Source of the DNA: Macrosoma leucophasiata
Lineage: Eukaryota; Arthropoda; Insecta; Lepidoptera; Hedylidae
Reading direction: 5' to 3'
DNA length: 64,000 bases
Assembly (NCBI GenBank): GCA_036365455.1
Contig: JAWQUS010000025.1
Span: 25,580,001 to 25,644,000 of the forward strand
Under the pieces are notes generated by a model that ran no database searches, was not told the DNA's origin, and saw only the letters and a program-made list of their open reading frames with translations. Made by a program: the position numbers and the translations under genes. Shown here piece after piece: positions 39,640 through 50,030 of this stretch. The stretch's first letter is position 1; the number at the start of each line of letters is the position of its first letter.

Positions 39640-41563
39640 CATCATTTCAGCCAAAAGACGTCCACTGCTGAACAAAGGCCTCCCCCAAAGAATGCCACAA
39701 CGAACGGTCCTGAGCCGCCCTCATCCAGCGATTGCCCGCGACCTTCACCAGGTCGTCGGTCTATCTTGTGGGAGGCCTGCCCACACTTCGCTTTCCGGTA
39801 CGCGGTCGCCACTCGAGAACTGCTCTGCCCTAACGGCCGTCAGTTCGTCGAGCTATGTGCCCTGCCCACTGCCACTTGAGTCTCGCTATTCGGTGAGCTA
39901 TGTCGGTAACTTTGGTTCTCATGCGGATCTCCTCATTTCTGATTCGATCTCGCAGATAAACTCCAAGCATAGCTCTCTCCATTGCTCTCTGAGTGACCTT
40001 GAGCCTTCTTATGAGGCCCATAGTGAGCGACCACGTTTCTGTCCCATAAGTTATCACTGGCAACACACACTGGTCAAAGACCTTTTTCTTGAGACACTGC
40101 GGTAAGTCGGACGAGAAGATGTACCGTAGCTTCCCGAACGCTGCCCAACCGAGTTGGATTCGGCGATTGACCTCTTTCTCGAAGTTGGACCGTCCTAACT
40201 GGACCGTTTGTCCCAGGTATACATAATTATCAACGACTTCGAGTGTAGTACCCTCGACCATAACAGGAGTGGGTGTAACATGAACATTTGACATGATCTT
40301 CGACTTGTCCATTTTATGTTCATTTTAAGGCCCACTCGTTGGGAGGCCCTACTGAGGTCATTGAGCATTGTGCTGAGGTCTTCCAGGGTCTCAGCCATGA
40401 CTACGATATCATCTGCAAATCGGAGGTGGGAGATGTACTCGCCGTTAACATTGATGCCGAGTCGTTTCCAGTTCAGAAGCTTGAAGACGTCTTCCAATGC
40501 AGCGGTGAATAGTTTCGGAGATATAACATCTCCCTGTCTCACACCTCGCTGCAGTTGGATAGGTTTCGAGTTCTGATCCTGAAGCCGGACCGACATAGTG
40601 GCGTTTTCATACAAGCTCCTCAGCACCTCGATGTATCGGTAGTCAACTTGGCACCTCTGCAGTGACGGTAGCACTGCCCAAATCTCGACCGAGTCGAAGG
40701 CTTTCTCATAGTCCACGAACGCTAGACATAGGGGCTGGTTATACTCTTCTGTCTTCTGTATAACCTGCCGCAGCGTGTGAATGTGGTCTATGGTGCTAAA
40801 GCCTTTATGGAAACCGGCTTGTTCGGGAGGCTGAAAGTCGTCGAGTCTGCGAGATAGACGGTTCGTGATCACTCTCGAAAACAGTATTATTGCCTTTCTA
40901 AAAGAACAGTACCACCACACTTCTGTGCCACGCCTGTGGCGTTTTGCCCTCGGATATGACGGAATTGAACATCGACTGAAGAGCTTCTAATACTGGCCTT
41001 CCGCCTGCTTTCAGGAGTTCAGCAGTGATTCCGTCATCACCCGGCGCCCTGTTGTTTTTGAGCTGTTTGAGAGTCGTACTAATCTCGTCTAGACTGACGT
41101 CCGGGATATCTTCGGTGTAGTGTCGGGTCAGTCCGGCTCTAGGATCTGCTGCCGGACTGTTAACAGGTGGTCGTGCTGAAGTGTATAACTGTCCGTAAAA
41201 CCGTTCGATCTCCTCTGCAAGCTCAGGCTTCGACGATACGATTCTGTCGTCCTCTGTCTTCAGCTTAGTGAGACGGCTTTGCCCTAAGGACAGATCTTTG
41301 GCGAACATTTTAGAGCCCAGGTTCCGCTCGATTTTGTAGCTCGAGTTGAAAGCTCTCGGGGTTTTGGATTTGGGCAGGTGCTGGGCGGAGCGTAGACTTC
41401 ATTAGTCGGGATCTTTCGATCTTGAGATTTATATTCAGTGTGCCTCTTACCATTCTGTGATCGCTGCCGGTTTTTACCGAATTGATCACAGAGACATCAC
41501 TGAATATATGCCGCCTTGTGTACATAATGAAGTCTATCTCATTTTTGTCGCACCGTCAGGACT
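39640..41563 (-). mobile_element. RTE-like LINE, 5'-truncated
   Basis: Flanked by GATTTCGATAGT (39628-39639) and GATTTAGATAGT (41564-41575), a 12-bp duplication with one change. The 3' end on the sense strand reads GGGGGAGGCCTTTGTTCAGC, AGTGGACGTCTTTTGGC, TGAAATGATG, typical of RTE-like LINE tails. The 5' break is in the endonuclease domain. Confidence 0.85.
39832..41563 (-). pseudogene. RTE-like endonuclease/reverse transcriptase, broken
   Basis: From the 5' side: the last part of an AP-endonuclease (NEIDFIMYTRR, KTGSDHRMV), then ERFYGQLYTS and NNRAPGDDGITAELLKAGG. RT motifs follow: AFVDYEKAFDSV (A), GVRQGDVISPKLF (B), LRFADDIVVMAE (C), then YVYLGQTVQ, LPVITYGTETWSLT and RLKWQWAGHIARR. Catalytic aspartates are kept, but frameshifts near 41310, 40900 and 40310 split the frame in four. 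Confidence 0.9.
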
Positions 41564-42258
41564 GATTTAGATAGTGTTTAGAAAATATTACTTTTTTCTC
41601 CAAGTATCTTCTATTATTAAGAAAAATAAATAAAGAAAATGTCAAAATGCCATCGCTTGCCATATTCACCATGTTGGTTTTGAGTTGCAATTCTAACTGC
41701 AAATAATGTTTTGTAACTGCAAACAAATCTAAATAAGTGAAAATATGCAGTACCTATAAAAGGTTTTTTTATTGATTTTGCCTTTTAATGATATTGTGTA
41801 CAATACATGGCCGGAGGTCCATACATTTTTGCAACATCTCCTTTATTGAATGTATTATTGAGAACAAAAGTACACATATTTTTTTAATGTCTCAATCTGT
41901 TACTTTAAAAGTTATGAGAGGCCCTCCTACTATCACAAATTTTACTACTTTGGAAGTGTTTTTCAAATGCATGACTTCTACAATAGTTTAAGAAACAGTA
42001 TATACGTACAATTTCTCACATGATCTTTGCTAGAAATTAACGTAGCAACTATAAACTCGAAGTGTACCCGGAGGCATTGTCCTATGTACACTTTGAAGAA
42101 CCTTGAAAGTTTTATCTCAAGCCTCTACTTAGCGGATAATATCTTTGTCTTATTGATTAAGTCGCCCCAGTTAGCTGGAAGGCCCTCTGCAATTTCCCAG
42201 CTTTTAGTTTAGAACTAATTGGAGCTTAGGGTTGAGAAAATTTGGTTTTATTGATGAC

Positions 42259-42414
42259 TTGGAAATAACGTTTTCGTAGGTTTTCGCGAGCATCACATCG
42301 TCGAATTAGTCAGCCCGTGACCACGGTAGCTGGAAAGCGACCGAAACGTCAGATGTATGAAGAAGTTTAGGAGTGTTGTATACGCGAGAAAATCCGCAAG
42401 TTTAATTTGTACAA
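42259..42414 (+). mobile_element. Mini Penelope derivative (PLE-B)
   Basis: 156 bp flanked by the 12-bp duplication TTTATTGATGAC (42247-42258 and 42415-42426). The left part is the inverted PLE-B leader (ACGTTTTCGTAGGTTTTCGCGAGC); the rest is a forward terminal repeat with GACCACGGTAGCTGGAAAG, CGACCGAAACGTCAG and GCGAGAAAATCCGCAAG. Same plan as the PLE-A mini element at 5.3 kb, from the sister family. Confidence 0.8.
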
Positions 42415-42539
42415 TTTATTGATGACGTTAAAAACTTAGATTTCGCAATTAGGATTGCTATCTACAAAATTAAAAAAGACTCTGCTCTCAATTAGGAATG
42501 ACTTTTTGCACGTGAAACCGAACGTTGTCTCATTTATTT

Positions 42540-42900
42540 TTATTTCCCTTTTTTATGTAATCTAGGGGTGGGTAGTTGGAATATAGTATTAGTGGGAAGT
42601 GTTGAGTTAGTTAGGTCAACGCTATCCTTGAAAAGCCAATGAAAACCAACTGCTGTGTTTGTAATGGAGCACCATACCAAAAGCAGAGCCACGGTCAGTC
42701 CGAATCCTCCACTTCTCCGTCTGTTTCTCTGGGAACTGCTGCGACAATATAAGCCCGTGACCACTGCCTAAGTAATGCAACTGAGCTGAAGAGGCAAGGC
42801 AAAAGGCGAAAATTCTGCGCCCGAAAACAGAACCAGTCTTACATAAGGAGGTAACCCGAATTTTTTTTTTTTTTTTTTGATCTGAAAGTTCTTCCCTCAC
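42540..42900. other. Unrecognised, ending in a poly(T) run
   Basis: Overlapping minus-strand frames at 42540-42900 have no recognisable motif. An 18-base T run at about 42861 may be the poly(A) tail of a reversed retroelement or retrocopy, but I cannot identify its source. Confidence 0.35.
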
Positions 42901-42919
42901 CGACTGGACACTTGGCAGT

Positions 42920-43015
42920 GCTCAACGGTGTGATTTTTACGTTCCTTTCTGCCCATAATGTGTAAATTGTGGAACTTACTGCCGTCTGAGGTGTCAAAAT
43001 AGTCCTTCAGGGCTG
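42920..43015 (+). pseudogene. Possible LINE 3' coding end
   Basis: The plus strand reads KLWNLLPSEV preceded by FLPIM, resembling the C-terminal (S/T)xLWNxLP motif of Jockey/CR1-type RT proteins. Stops interrupt it. Weak. Confidence 0.3.
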
Positions 43016-43354
43016 GCAGAGCGTTGGCAACTTCCCTGGTGTCGTTAAATGTTCATAGGCGACGCGGCGACGGTGACAAGAAGAATAGACACTCTTCTCA
43101 TTGGTTGTACGGTAACAGTCAGTTCAAGTCAATTTACCACACATTAACATATTGACAGGTGACTTTAAAACGTCTCCGACATAAACATAAAAAATCACAT
43201 AAAATGCACTCTGTTATAAACCAATAATTTCAGGACTATCAAAAACAAACTAGAAAATAACATGTCATCAATAAGCAAGATTGTGTTATAATTCAATTTA
43301 TTTAATTTAATAAACCGTCTTGACGTAACATGTCTTGTGTGATAGATTAAGAAT

Positions 43355-43643
43355 GTTTTTTTTTGTATGTCATGGAAGTGGCAAACAAGCATGCAGTTCA
43401 CATTGATGTTAAGTGATGACTGCAGCCTATAGACACTTACACAAAGACCAAGGTCAAAATGCAGATGCGTTACAACTCCTTAAGCCCTAAGGTGTTATGC
43501 CTCTGTGCCGAAAATTACAGAACCGTACATTACCACCTGACCGGAACACGATAGTGCTGAACACTACCATTTAACGGCAAGTATATATGGTAATGCGGTG
43601 GTGCCTACGCCCGCGAGCTCCGTCACTGGAGCTCTACTACCAG
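43355..43643 (-). repeat. SINE-B, full-length
   Basis: Complete reversed copy; TAAGA at both edges could be a 5-bp duplication or chance. Confidence 0.85.
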
Positions 43644-43649
43644 TAAGAG

Positions 43650-44585
43650 AGTAAGTTTATAGAAGGTTTTTATAGAAGTTGGTATAGAAGGTTTTCGTAG
43701 AAGATAGGAAATTCACATTAAGGCTATTTTACCATGAAATCAACGAGGACGTAGGTAAAATACTCAAGAATTTAAAAGTGTCATGTCTGCTTTTTATTCT
43801 ATATTATTACGGTATATCAGTCCAATTAATTTAAAAAACAGAACCGAATTTTGTTTCTTATGTCTTCTCTTTATAGATTGACCCCTATAGATAGATTGAT
43901 TTCAAAGCATTAGTGGTATTATACGAATATACTTCTAACAATCCTCTCCTGAAACGCAAGCGTGAAGTCAATGTAAATCACCCAAAAACATGAATTGACT
44001 ACAAAAATCGACACGTCAAGAAAAGATTGCCAACGTCACCAGCAATCAATAAAATCGCTATCACACCACCCTGAAAATCACTTACTTATATTCGTGCGTG
44101 AAAAATGACGGTGTTATATTGGCCCGAGGAATAACATCGATTGACGTGTGATGGGGTAACGAACCGTGGCTGCTTGATTTATGGCGGATTTTATATGAAC
44201 ACGGATTATAATAGCTGACGTCGCCGATAAGGTGTTGTATGTAAATATACAACTACGTATAGTAGATTGTTGCTATGTCAATTAAATATTGTAATGCATA
44301 TACAGTGCCCGGTAATAAATATTGCAAAAAGACAATCAGCTGAGTTCGGGTTCGTAGAGTGTCACTTTTTTCATCATCTCTTCAATCGAAAAGTGGGGAA
44401 TATGGCATATTTCTCCTATGGTATCCCAATCATGGGCTTTGGTCTGTAGCCGCTGATAAACCTCAATGGTAATGTAGCGAGCTGAAAAATAAATCTGACT
44501 TCAGGTGACAGCTGCCAGAAAATCTTTTGAAAATATATTGTTCTATTCTTTGGGTATATAAAAGCTGTTACAGTGCTCAACAGTA
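43650..44585. other. No recognisable feature
   Basis: No repeats shared within the window and no domain in the short frames (for example 44267-44449). Possibly unique intergenic or intronic DNA. Confidence 0.45.
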
Positions 44586-44586
44586 A

Positions 44587-44770
44587 ATATTGCACATCGA
44601 GCCTAGGAAGGAGACTTCGGCTTATTTCGGGTCTGTAGAGCGTTATCTCTTTCGCACCTATTTGACGTTTGTCGACCATTTTGATCAAGTTTTGACAAAT
44701 ACCGGTCTGTCAGTGCTTACGTAGGCAGTGTATAACAGAGATAACGCTTTGCGAAGTCGAAACAAGCCTA
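44587..44770. repeat. Repeat R145, copy 2
   Basis: Matches 32.55-32.73 kb in the same orientation from TTGCACATCGAGCC to GCGAAGTCGAAAC, with several substitutions and a small deletion near 44658. Confidence 0.65.
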
Positions 44771-44774
44771 TTAA

Positions 44775-45725
44775 TTTATTCCAAGTCCACTATCAGACGC
44801 CAACAAATATTCTAACATACTGTAAGTGTTAGGTACCGCGTAGCCTACTTCAATCACTTTAGGTCCAACAGTGGACATATTTCGGCTAATACCTATAAAA
44901 ACGGGAAAAAACATTTTACAACGCGACCAAAGTCGTATTCACAGCTAGTACCTAATATATTATTATTCTGAAGCCGCTGAAGCTGTTAATTTATGTTATA
45001 TTTGCGCAAGTCACACGACTCACAAACAAAGAACAAAGATGCGTATCGTCTATCAAAGTATATGTAATGAGCAGTATTCTCAGGCAAAACTTCGTGTAGA
45101 ATAGCAAATAAGATATTTTCGTACAAAACTCATGGAAGTAGGCGGCATGCCAAGTTATTATTGCGTACATAATAATATATTAACATAATATGCTTCATCT
45201 AAAATTATTTGTAATAAAGCTGACCACATGATGGTCGTGTAACACGTTTACAGCGTACTGATGCCAAAAAGGTGGGCTGTAACAGATGTTTACTGTCCAA
45301 AATTAAGTCGGAGCTTAATAAAAATATGAAGTACAAAGGCATTCAAAAAAAAAAAATCCGTAATATATAAATCCGTATATAATCCTTTTTAAAATATAGT
45401 TTTTTACAGTTAATCTTTTTACGGAAAATTTCCGGTGATTATACACTGTGAATTTTTTGTCGCGTAACCCGTATTTCGTGAACTCTATTAAAAATGTTTC
45501 AAATATTCCGATATCAAATAAATACGTTAATTATCATATTTTTATTTTCACAATAACAAATAAATATGTTCAGAGATTAAATAAAGAAAAAAGAAAGAAA
45601 GAAATAGTTTATTTTTTGACACACGCAATATATCACTAAATACCTAAATAAACAATAACAGTAAAAAAAACATAATAATAAAAACAGAGAAGACTATTTA
45701 TCACAACGGTATGATGCATGTGTGA
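44775..45725. other. No recognisable gene
   Basis: ACCAAAGTCGTATTCACAGCTAG near 44930 looks like a decayed Helitron 3' end. The remainder is AT-rich with A-runs. Confidence 0.4.
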
Positions 45726-45727
45726 GA

Positions 45728-45935
45728 CCAAAAAATTGGTACCTATCTCAGCTGATTGCTGTAGTTGGCACTACAGCGCTGGTGTTCTGATGGGGCCACC
45801 GTAACTGACTACGAACTACAAGCCGAAAACTAAAGAATGAATGGAAAAAATTGACTTCAAATCGATCAGCAGGGATCGATAACCAGTCCAACCGCTTTAC
45901 CACCAAGCTACCGAAACCCGCATCTCGGATACGGA
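45728..45935. repeat. SINE-F with reversed tRNA-like head
   Basis: TCTCAGCTGATTGCTG and GCGCTGGTGTTCTG match the 11.8-kb copy. They are followed by a reversed tRNA-like head whose sense strand reads TTTCGGTAGCTTGGTGGTAAAG and GGTTATCGATCCC. The head relates to neither SINE-A nor SINE-C closely. Confidence 0.5.
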
Positions 45936-46027
45936 CTTTCCCTTTTTGTTTTAACTGAACGACATCCATCGATCTAGCGTTCCTGACGATTTTTTGCAGA
46001 TGTAATGTGTTGATGTTTTTTTGTAAT

Positions 46028-46302
46028 GTTTTTTTTTTATATAATGGAAGTGGCAAACAAGCATGCAGTCCACATTGTTGTTAAGTGATGACTGCAGCCT
46101 ATAGACACACACACAAAGACCAAGGTCAAAATGCAGATGCGTTATCACTCCTGAGGCCTAAGGTGTTATGCCTCTATGCCGGAAATTACACGGCCGTACA
46201 TTACCACGTGACCGGAACACGATAGTGCGCGGCATGTATATTAGGTAATGTGGTGGTGCCTACGCCCGCGAGCTCCGTCACTGGAGCTGTACCACCCGTA
46301 AA
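46028..46302 (-). repeat. SINE-B, with small deletion
   Basis: Reversed, nearly complete; GATAGTGCGCGGCATG shows a 17-20-bp loss in the CTGAACACTACC region. Confidence 0.8.
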
Positions 46303-46376
46303 AAAGACTGGAATATGGAACTCTAAGTAACAATTTTTGCCTACCATCAATGTGAAACCTAATGAACTGTATCCTA

Positions 46377-46918
46377 TTTTTTTTTAAGGAAAAATGGAAA
46401 GAAAAATTTGACTTCAGGCAAGACTCAAACTCGCCAGGACTTGTACTCGTACTCGGGCAGGACTTCAGTAGCTCAATTGGAAGAGCGGCTGGACTAGATT
46501 CCCAGTAGGCCGCGAGTTCGAGTCTCGCCTGAAGTCAAATTTTTCCTTCCATTTTTCTTTAAAATAAAATATATTTCACAAGCATGTGTTAATGCGAAAT
46601 AATATAAAAACAATTATTAAGGGTAAAAGCGACTTCTTTACGATATTCAATAAACTGAAAAGTCTATTATATCGGTTGCCTAACTAGCATGGTTGGCAAT
46701 AGATGGCGCTACTGCTACCATAAAGCAAGGCAATAAATGTGAAGGAAAGATTTGACAAATCGGGCAGGACTTCAGTAGCTCAATTGGAAGAGCGGCTGGA
46801 CTAGATTCCCAGTAGGCCGCGAGTTCGAGTCTCGCCTGAAGTCAAATTTTTCTTTCCCTTTTTCTTTAAAATAAAATATATTTCACAAGCATGTGTTAAT
46901 GCGAAATAATATAAAAAC
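46377..46918 (+). mobile_element. Two SINE-C units inside one target duplication
   Basis: AACTGTATCCTA occurs at 46365-46376 and 46919-46930. Between are a first SINE-C (about 46377-46617), whose left 60 bp are inverted and end at the TTTTAAGGAAAAATGG site, a ~55-bp linker, and a second complete forward SINE-C with 5' leader (46673-46918). Both end GCGAAATAATATAAAAACAA. The insertion lies in a SINE-B 3' end, whose halves are CATCAATGTGAA (46348) and GTTTGCCACC (46931). Confidence 0.8.
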
Positions 46919-46949
46919 AACTGTATCCTAGTTTGCCACCATGATAACA

Positions 46950-47590
46950 TAACAACCTATTAAAACGAAATAATATTCTCCTATAACTTCTTGTGGCATA
47001 GCCATGGGTTGCTGTAATTCCAAACCACCATCCACACGCAACATACTATTTGAACGCTATTTTGCTGCATAAAAACAAGCAACAAATGGTTACAGAAAAA
47101 CCTTTTAAATAACTTTTCTGGAATATTTGTGATTGCACAGTTATTTCAAAAGCCGAATCAAATTTAATTTGAATATATCTTCAAATCACGTGGTCCTTAG
47201 AAAATGATCAAAGCCAAAATAAAACTTCAAACAACGTTGTAACACCAACAATTCGCCTATATTTGCTCATTTTTTTCTCCTATAAGGAAATAATTTCTGC
47301 TGTCTTCAATCAGAGGGTGTTCAGGATAAGATGGCTGGCCATTTCGAGAATTAATTTGTCCCTCGGGTCTTGTAGATTATCCATTCTGGGTTGAACAGAG
47401 ATTTTATTAATATAGTTGTAGCATTCGGTTTTGCTTCCTACATAATTTGATATTGGCTCACATTTAAGTGATCATTACTTTATAAGAACATTTAATTAAA
47501 ATAAAAGAAAAAAGAAACTTTGACCAATTCAATGTTCTTTTTATTTTCGTTATTTAATCACGATCATAATGTTGATTTTAAAAAAGTCAG
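46950..47590. other. No recognisable feature
   Basis: AT-rich; nothing shared within the window. Confidence 0.5.
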
Positions 47591-47603
47591 TAAGAAGTGT
47601 TTC

Positions 47604-47948
47604 ACAGTATGTTCTTAGGTTTTCGCAAGCTACACTCATTGAAATAAGACCAGTTTTCGGAATTATCTCGCGTATATTGAACTAAAATGATTATTTAAAA
47701 TCGAACCCGACGTTTCGGTTGCTTTTCAGCTTTCGTGGTCTCGGGCAGACTGAGGTGGCATTCGTCTGACAGCAGTTTGAAAAAATATTATATGTGCAGC
47801 TACCTCCATCTATTTCGCGAACGTCTTGCGCAGCGTTCAGGATTAAAACAAAAGTTACTAGTTGTATCCAGTATCGGGTTCGATTTTAAATAATAATTTT
47901 AATTTAATATACCCGAGATAAATCCGAAAACTAGTTTTATTTCAAAAT
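47604..47948. mobile_element. Penelope derivative, PLE-A-like
   Basis: Left to right: inverted leader (TATGTTCTTAGGTTTTCGC), a reversed terminal repeat (CCCGACGTTTCGGTTGC, GGGCAGACTGAGGTGGC), the reversed 3' coding edge (AACGTCTTGCGCAGCGTTCAGG), then a forward terminal-repeat end (GAGATAAATCCGAAAACTAG, TTTTATTTCA). A possible 7-bp duplication GTGTTTC flanks it. It differs from PLE-A by many substitutions and is an older or sister copy. Confidence 0.7.
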
Positions 47949-47954
47949 GTGTTT

Positions 47955-48540
47955 CTCTTGTCAGCAATAATTTTTCAATGAAATATTTAAATCTCTAGAA
48001 CATTTTATCAACAAAACGAAGGCATTTTTAATCATTAAAACTAACATTACATTGAAAAAAGGACATTAAAATTTATCCAATTAAAGATTAGATAAATTCT
48101 GAGAATCGAGAACCTGCCTCTCCTTAGATTTAAAAACTACCCGAAATTTAGATACTCAACCTTCTAGATTATTGGTTAGATTCTCATGTATAAATAATAT
48201 CAAGTTACCATAATACCCATTGTTTTTGGAGCCTTATCTCGATTCTCATCAAAACAGGCCAAAAAACTAGTTGGCAATAGCAGCGCAGGTGGTAACCTTA
48301 CATAAAATATTACTTCGAAGGGCCTCCCATAGAATATTGCTCGGATGAATCAGATCTGGGGGTTGGAGAACTGATAAAATATTGAAGCCAAGCCGTATTT
48401 TACGTGGACCCATGAAATATATGTTGTTTGTATGTTCTTGTTTTATTAGAGAAATAAATTTTCTCGAAAAATTACCTAACTAAATAAATATGAATTATAC
48501 ATATTTTTATTCTTTTATTGTATTAAAATTCCGTGTCACG
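47955..48540. other. No recognisable feature
   Basis: AT-rich; no shared repeats or coding signal. Confidence 0.5.
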
Positions 48541-48544
48541 TTGC

Positions 48545-48960
48545 TTGTTGGCGATGGACTCCACAACTACTATCGATATTAATAAAAGGAGATGTTGCAA
48601 AAATGTATGGACCTCCGGCCATGTATTGTACACAATATCATTAAACAGGCAAAATCAACAAAAACATGTTTTTTACTGCATATTTTCATTTATTTCGCTT
48701 TGTTTGCAGTTACAAAACATTATTTGCAGTTAGAATTGCAACTCAAAACCAACATGGCGAATATGGCGGGCGATGTCATTTTGACATTTTAATTTTTTAA
48801 ATTGTATTTTGATTATATAGTACTTGGAGAAAAAGGGAATATTTTCTAAATACTATCAAAATCGATTGATCCCAAGTGTCGGCTGTATCGCCGCCATGTT
48901 TAATATAGTTGAAAATGATAAAATCGTGAATCATGAAATCGTGATGAAATGTGGTTGTAA
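48545..48960. repeat. Old repeat R41, second copy
   Basis: Reverse orientation relative to 39.4-41.9 kb and without the RTE: TGCAAAAATGTATGGACCTC, CAACTCAAAACCAACATGGC, GGCTGTATCGCCGCCATG. It shows what the site looked like before the RTE arrived. Confidence 0.6.
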
Positions 48961-49272
48961 CACTAAAATATATTCTTGAATAAATTAATTGTATTTTTTT
49001 TGGATTCTTCTTTAATTTACCTATTTTTTGAGGACGTGTACGATCCAGAGCCGAGCTCGCAACATCTCCTTTGCACCGTGTGAACATTGACCTAACTGGA
49101 AATATGGAATAGTTTACATCTAAATTTATAGTCGCCATAGGTATTATGTTACTCGTAGTACCTTTTGCAACCACGCGAAGCCGGTGCGGGCTGTTAGTGT
49201 TGTATATAAATATTATTGTACTATTTATTTTTCGCAATAACACATGCGAGTGAACTTTAGAAATTAGGGAAA

Positions 49273-49735
49273 AAACCGGACAAGTGCGAGTTCGACTCCC
49301 GTGGTGAGGGTTCCGTAATTTACATAAATATTTTCGAAAATATTACAGAGATAGGGGGAGGGGTGGTCAATTTTCGTCGTTTTTCTTGAATAACTTCAAA
49401 CTTGTTTATGCAAAAATTATAATCTGAAAAATACAATATCTGAGATGCTGACAACAACCTCTTTCATTTGATATGTCACACGACACAGTTTACGATTTTT
49501 TTTTTATTTTCTGATTTACCTCCCGAAATTGGCCTCCCTGTTTCAAATTTATTATTTTACTTGACGTGTTCATCTCTGGGTCACCAATTAACATATATTC
49601 ATCAAATTTCAACTCAATCAGTCGAGTAGTTTCGGAGCAAATTGGCTGTGACAGACGGACAGACAGACAGACGCACGAGTGATCCTATAAGGGTTCCTTT
49701 TTTCCTTTCAAGGTACGGAACCCTAAAAACGGAAA
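49273..49735. repeat. MITE-like repeat with GGGTTCCGTA ends
   Basis: AAAACCGGACAAGTGCGAG and AGGGTTCCGTAATTT at the left, GACAGACGGACAGACAGACAG and GGTACGGAACCCTAAAAA at the right. This is a common lepidopteran repeat layout (recalled). Parts of the same family may lie at 3.25 and 15.48 kb. No coding capacity. Confidence 0.6.
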
Positions 49736-49830
49736 GAAAAATTTGACTTTGGGCAGGAATCGAACCCTGAGGTCGCAGGTTCGATTTCTGTCCGAAGACG
49801 ATTATTTTTCCGTTTTTTTCTTTAATTTCT
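49736..49830. repeat. Short tRNA-like fold-back
   Basis: GAAAAATTTGACTTTGGGCAGGAATCGAACC is answered by GGTTCGATTTCTGTCCGAAG and further pairing to CCGTTTTT (read in fragments). The flanks resemble the SINE-C tail start (AAATTTGACTT), so this is probably a small rearranged tRNA-derived SINE. Confidence 0.45.
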
Positions 49831-50030
49831 AAAAATATTAGATTTAATTTGGATTTCCGTGTTAAAGGATTTCTTTGAAATAAAACTATTTTTACGGATT
49901 TATCTCGCGTATATTAAACTAAAATGATTTTTAAAATCAACCCGACGTTTCGGTCGCTTTTCAGCTTCCGTGGTCCCGGGCAGACTGAGGTGACATTTGT
50001 CTGACAGAAGTTTGAAAAAATTATATGTAG

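Larger units (their letters stand above)
39405..41990. repeat. Old repeat R41, host of the RTE insertion
   Basis: CATGGCGGCGATACAGCCGAC (39431) and, past the RTE, AGAAAATATTACTTTTTTCTCCAAG to ATGGCCGGAGGTCCATACATTTTTGC (41.58-41.83 kb, in parts) match 48.55-48.93 kb in reverse orientation and in consistent order. The RTE and another ~170-bp segment (about 39450-39620) lie within it. Confidence 0.6.

Noticed and set aside
39601..40105. Plus-strand ORFs of 92 and 161 codons
   Set aside because: Antisense to the RTE-like LINE 3' region, whose minus-strand frames carry clear family motifs.
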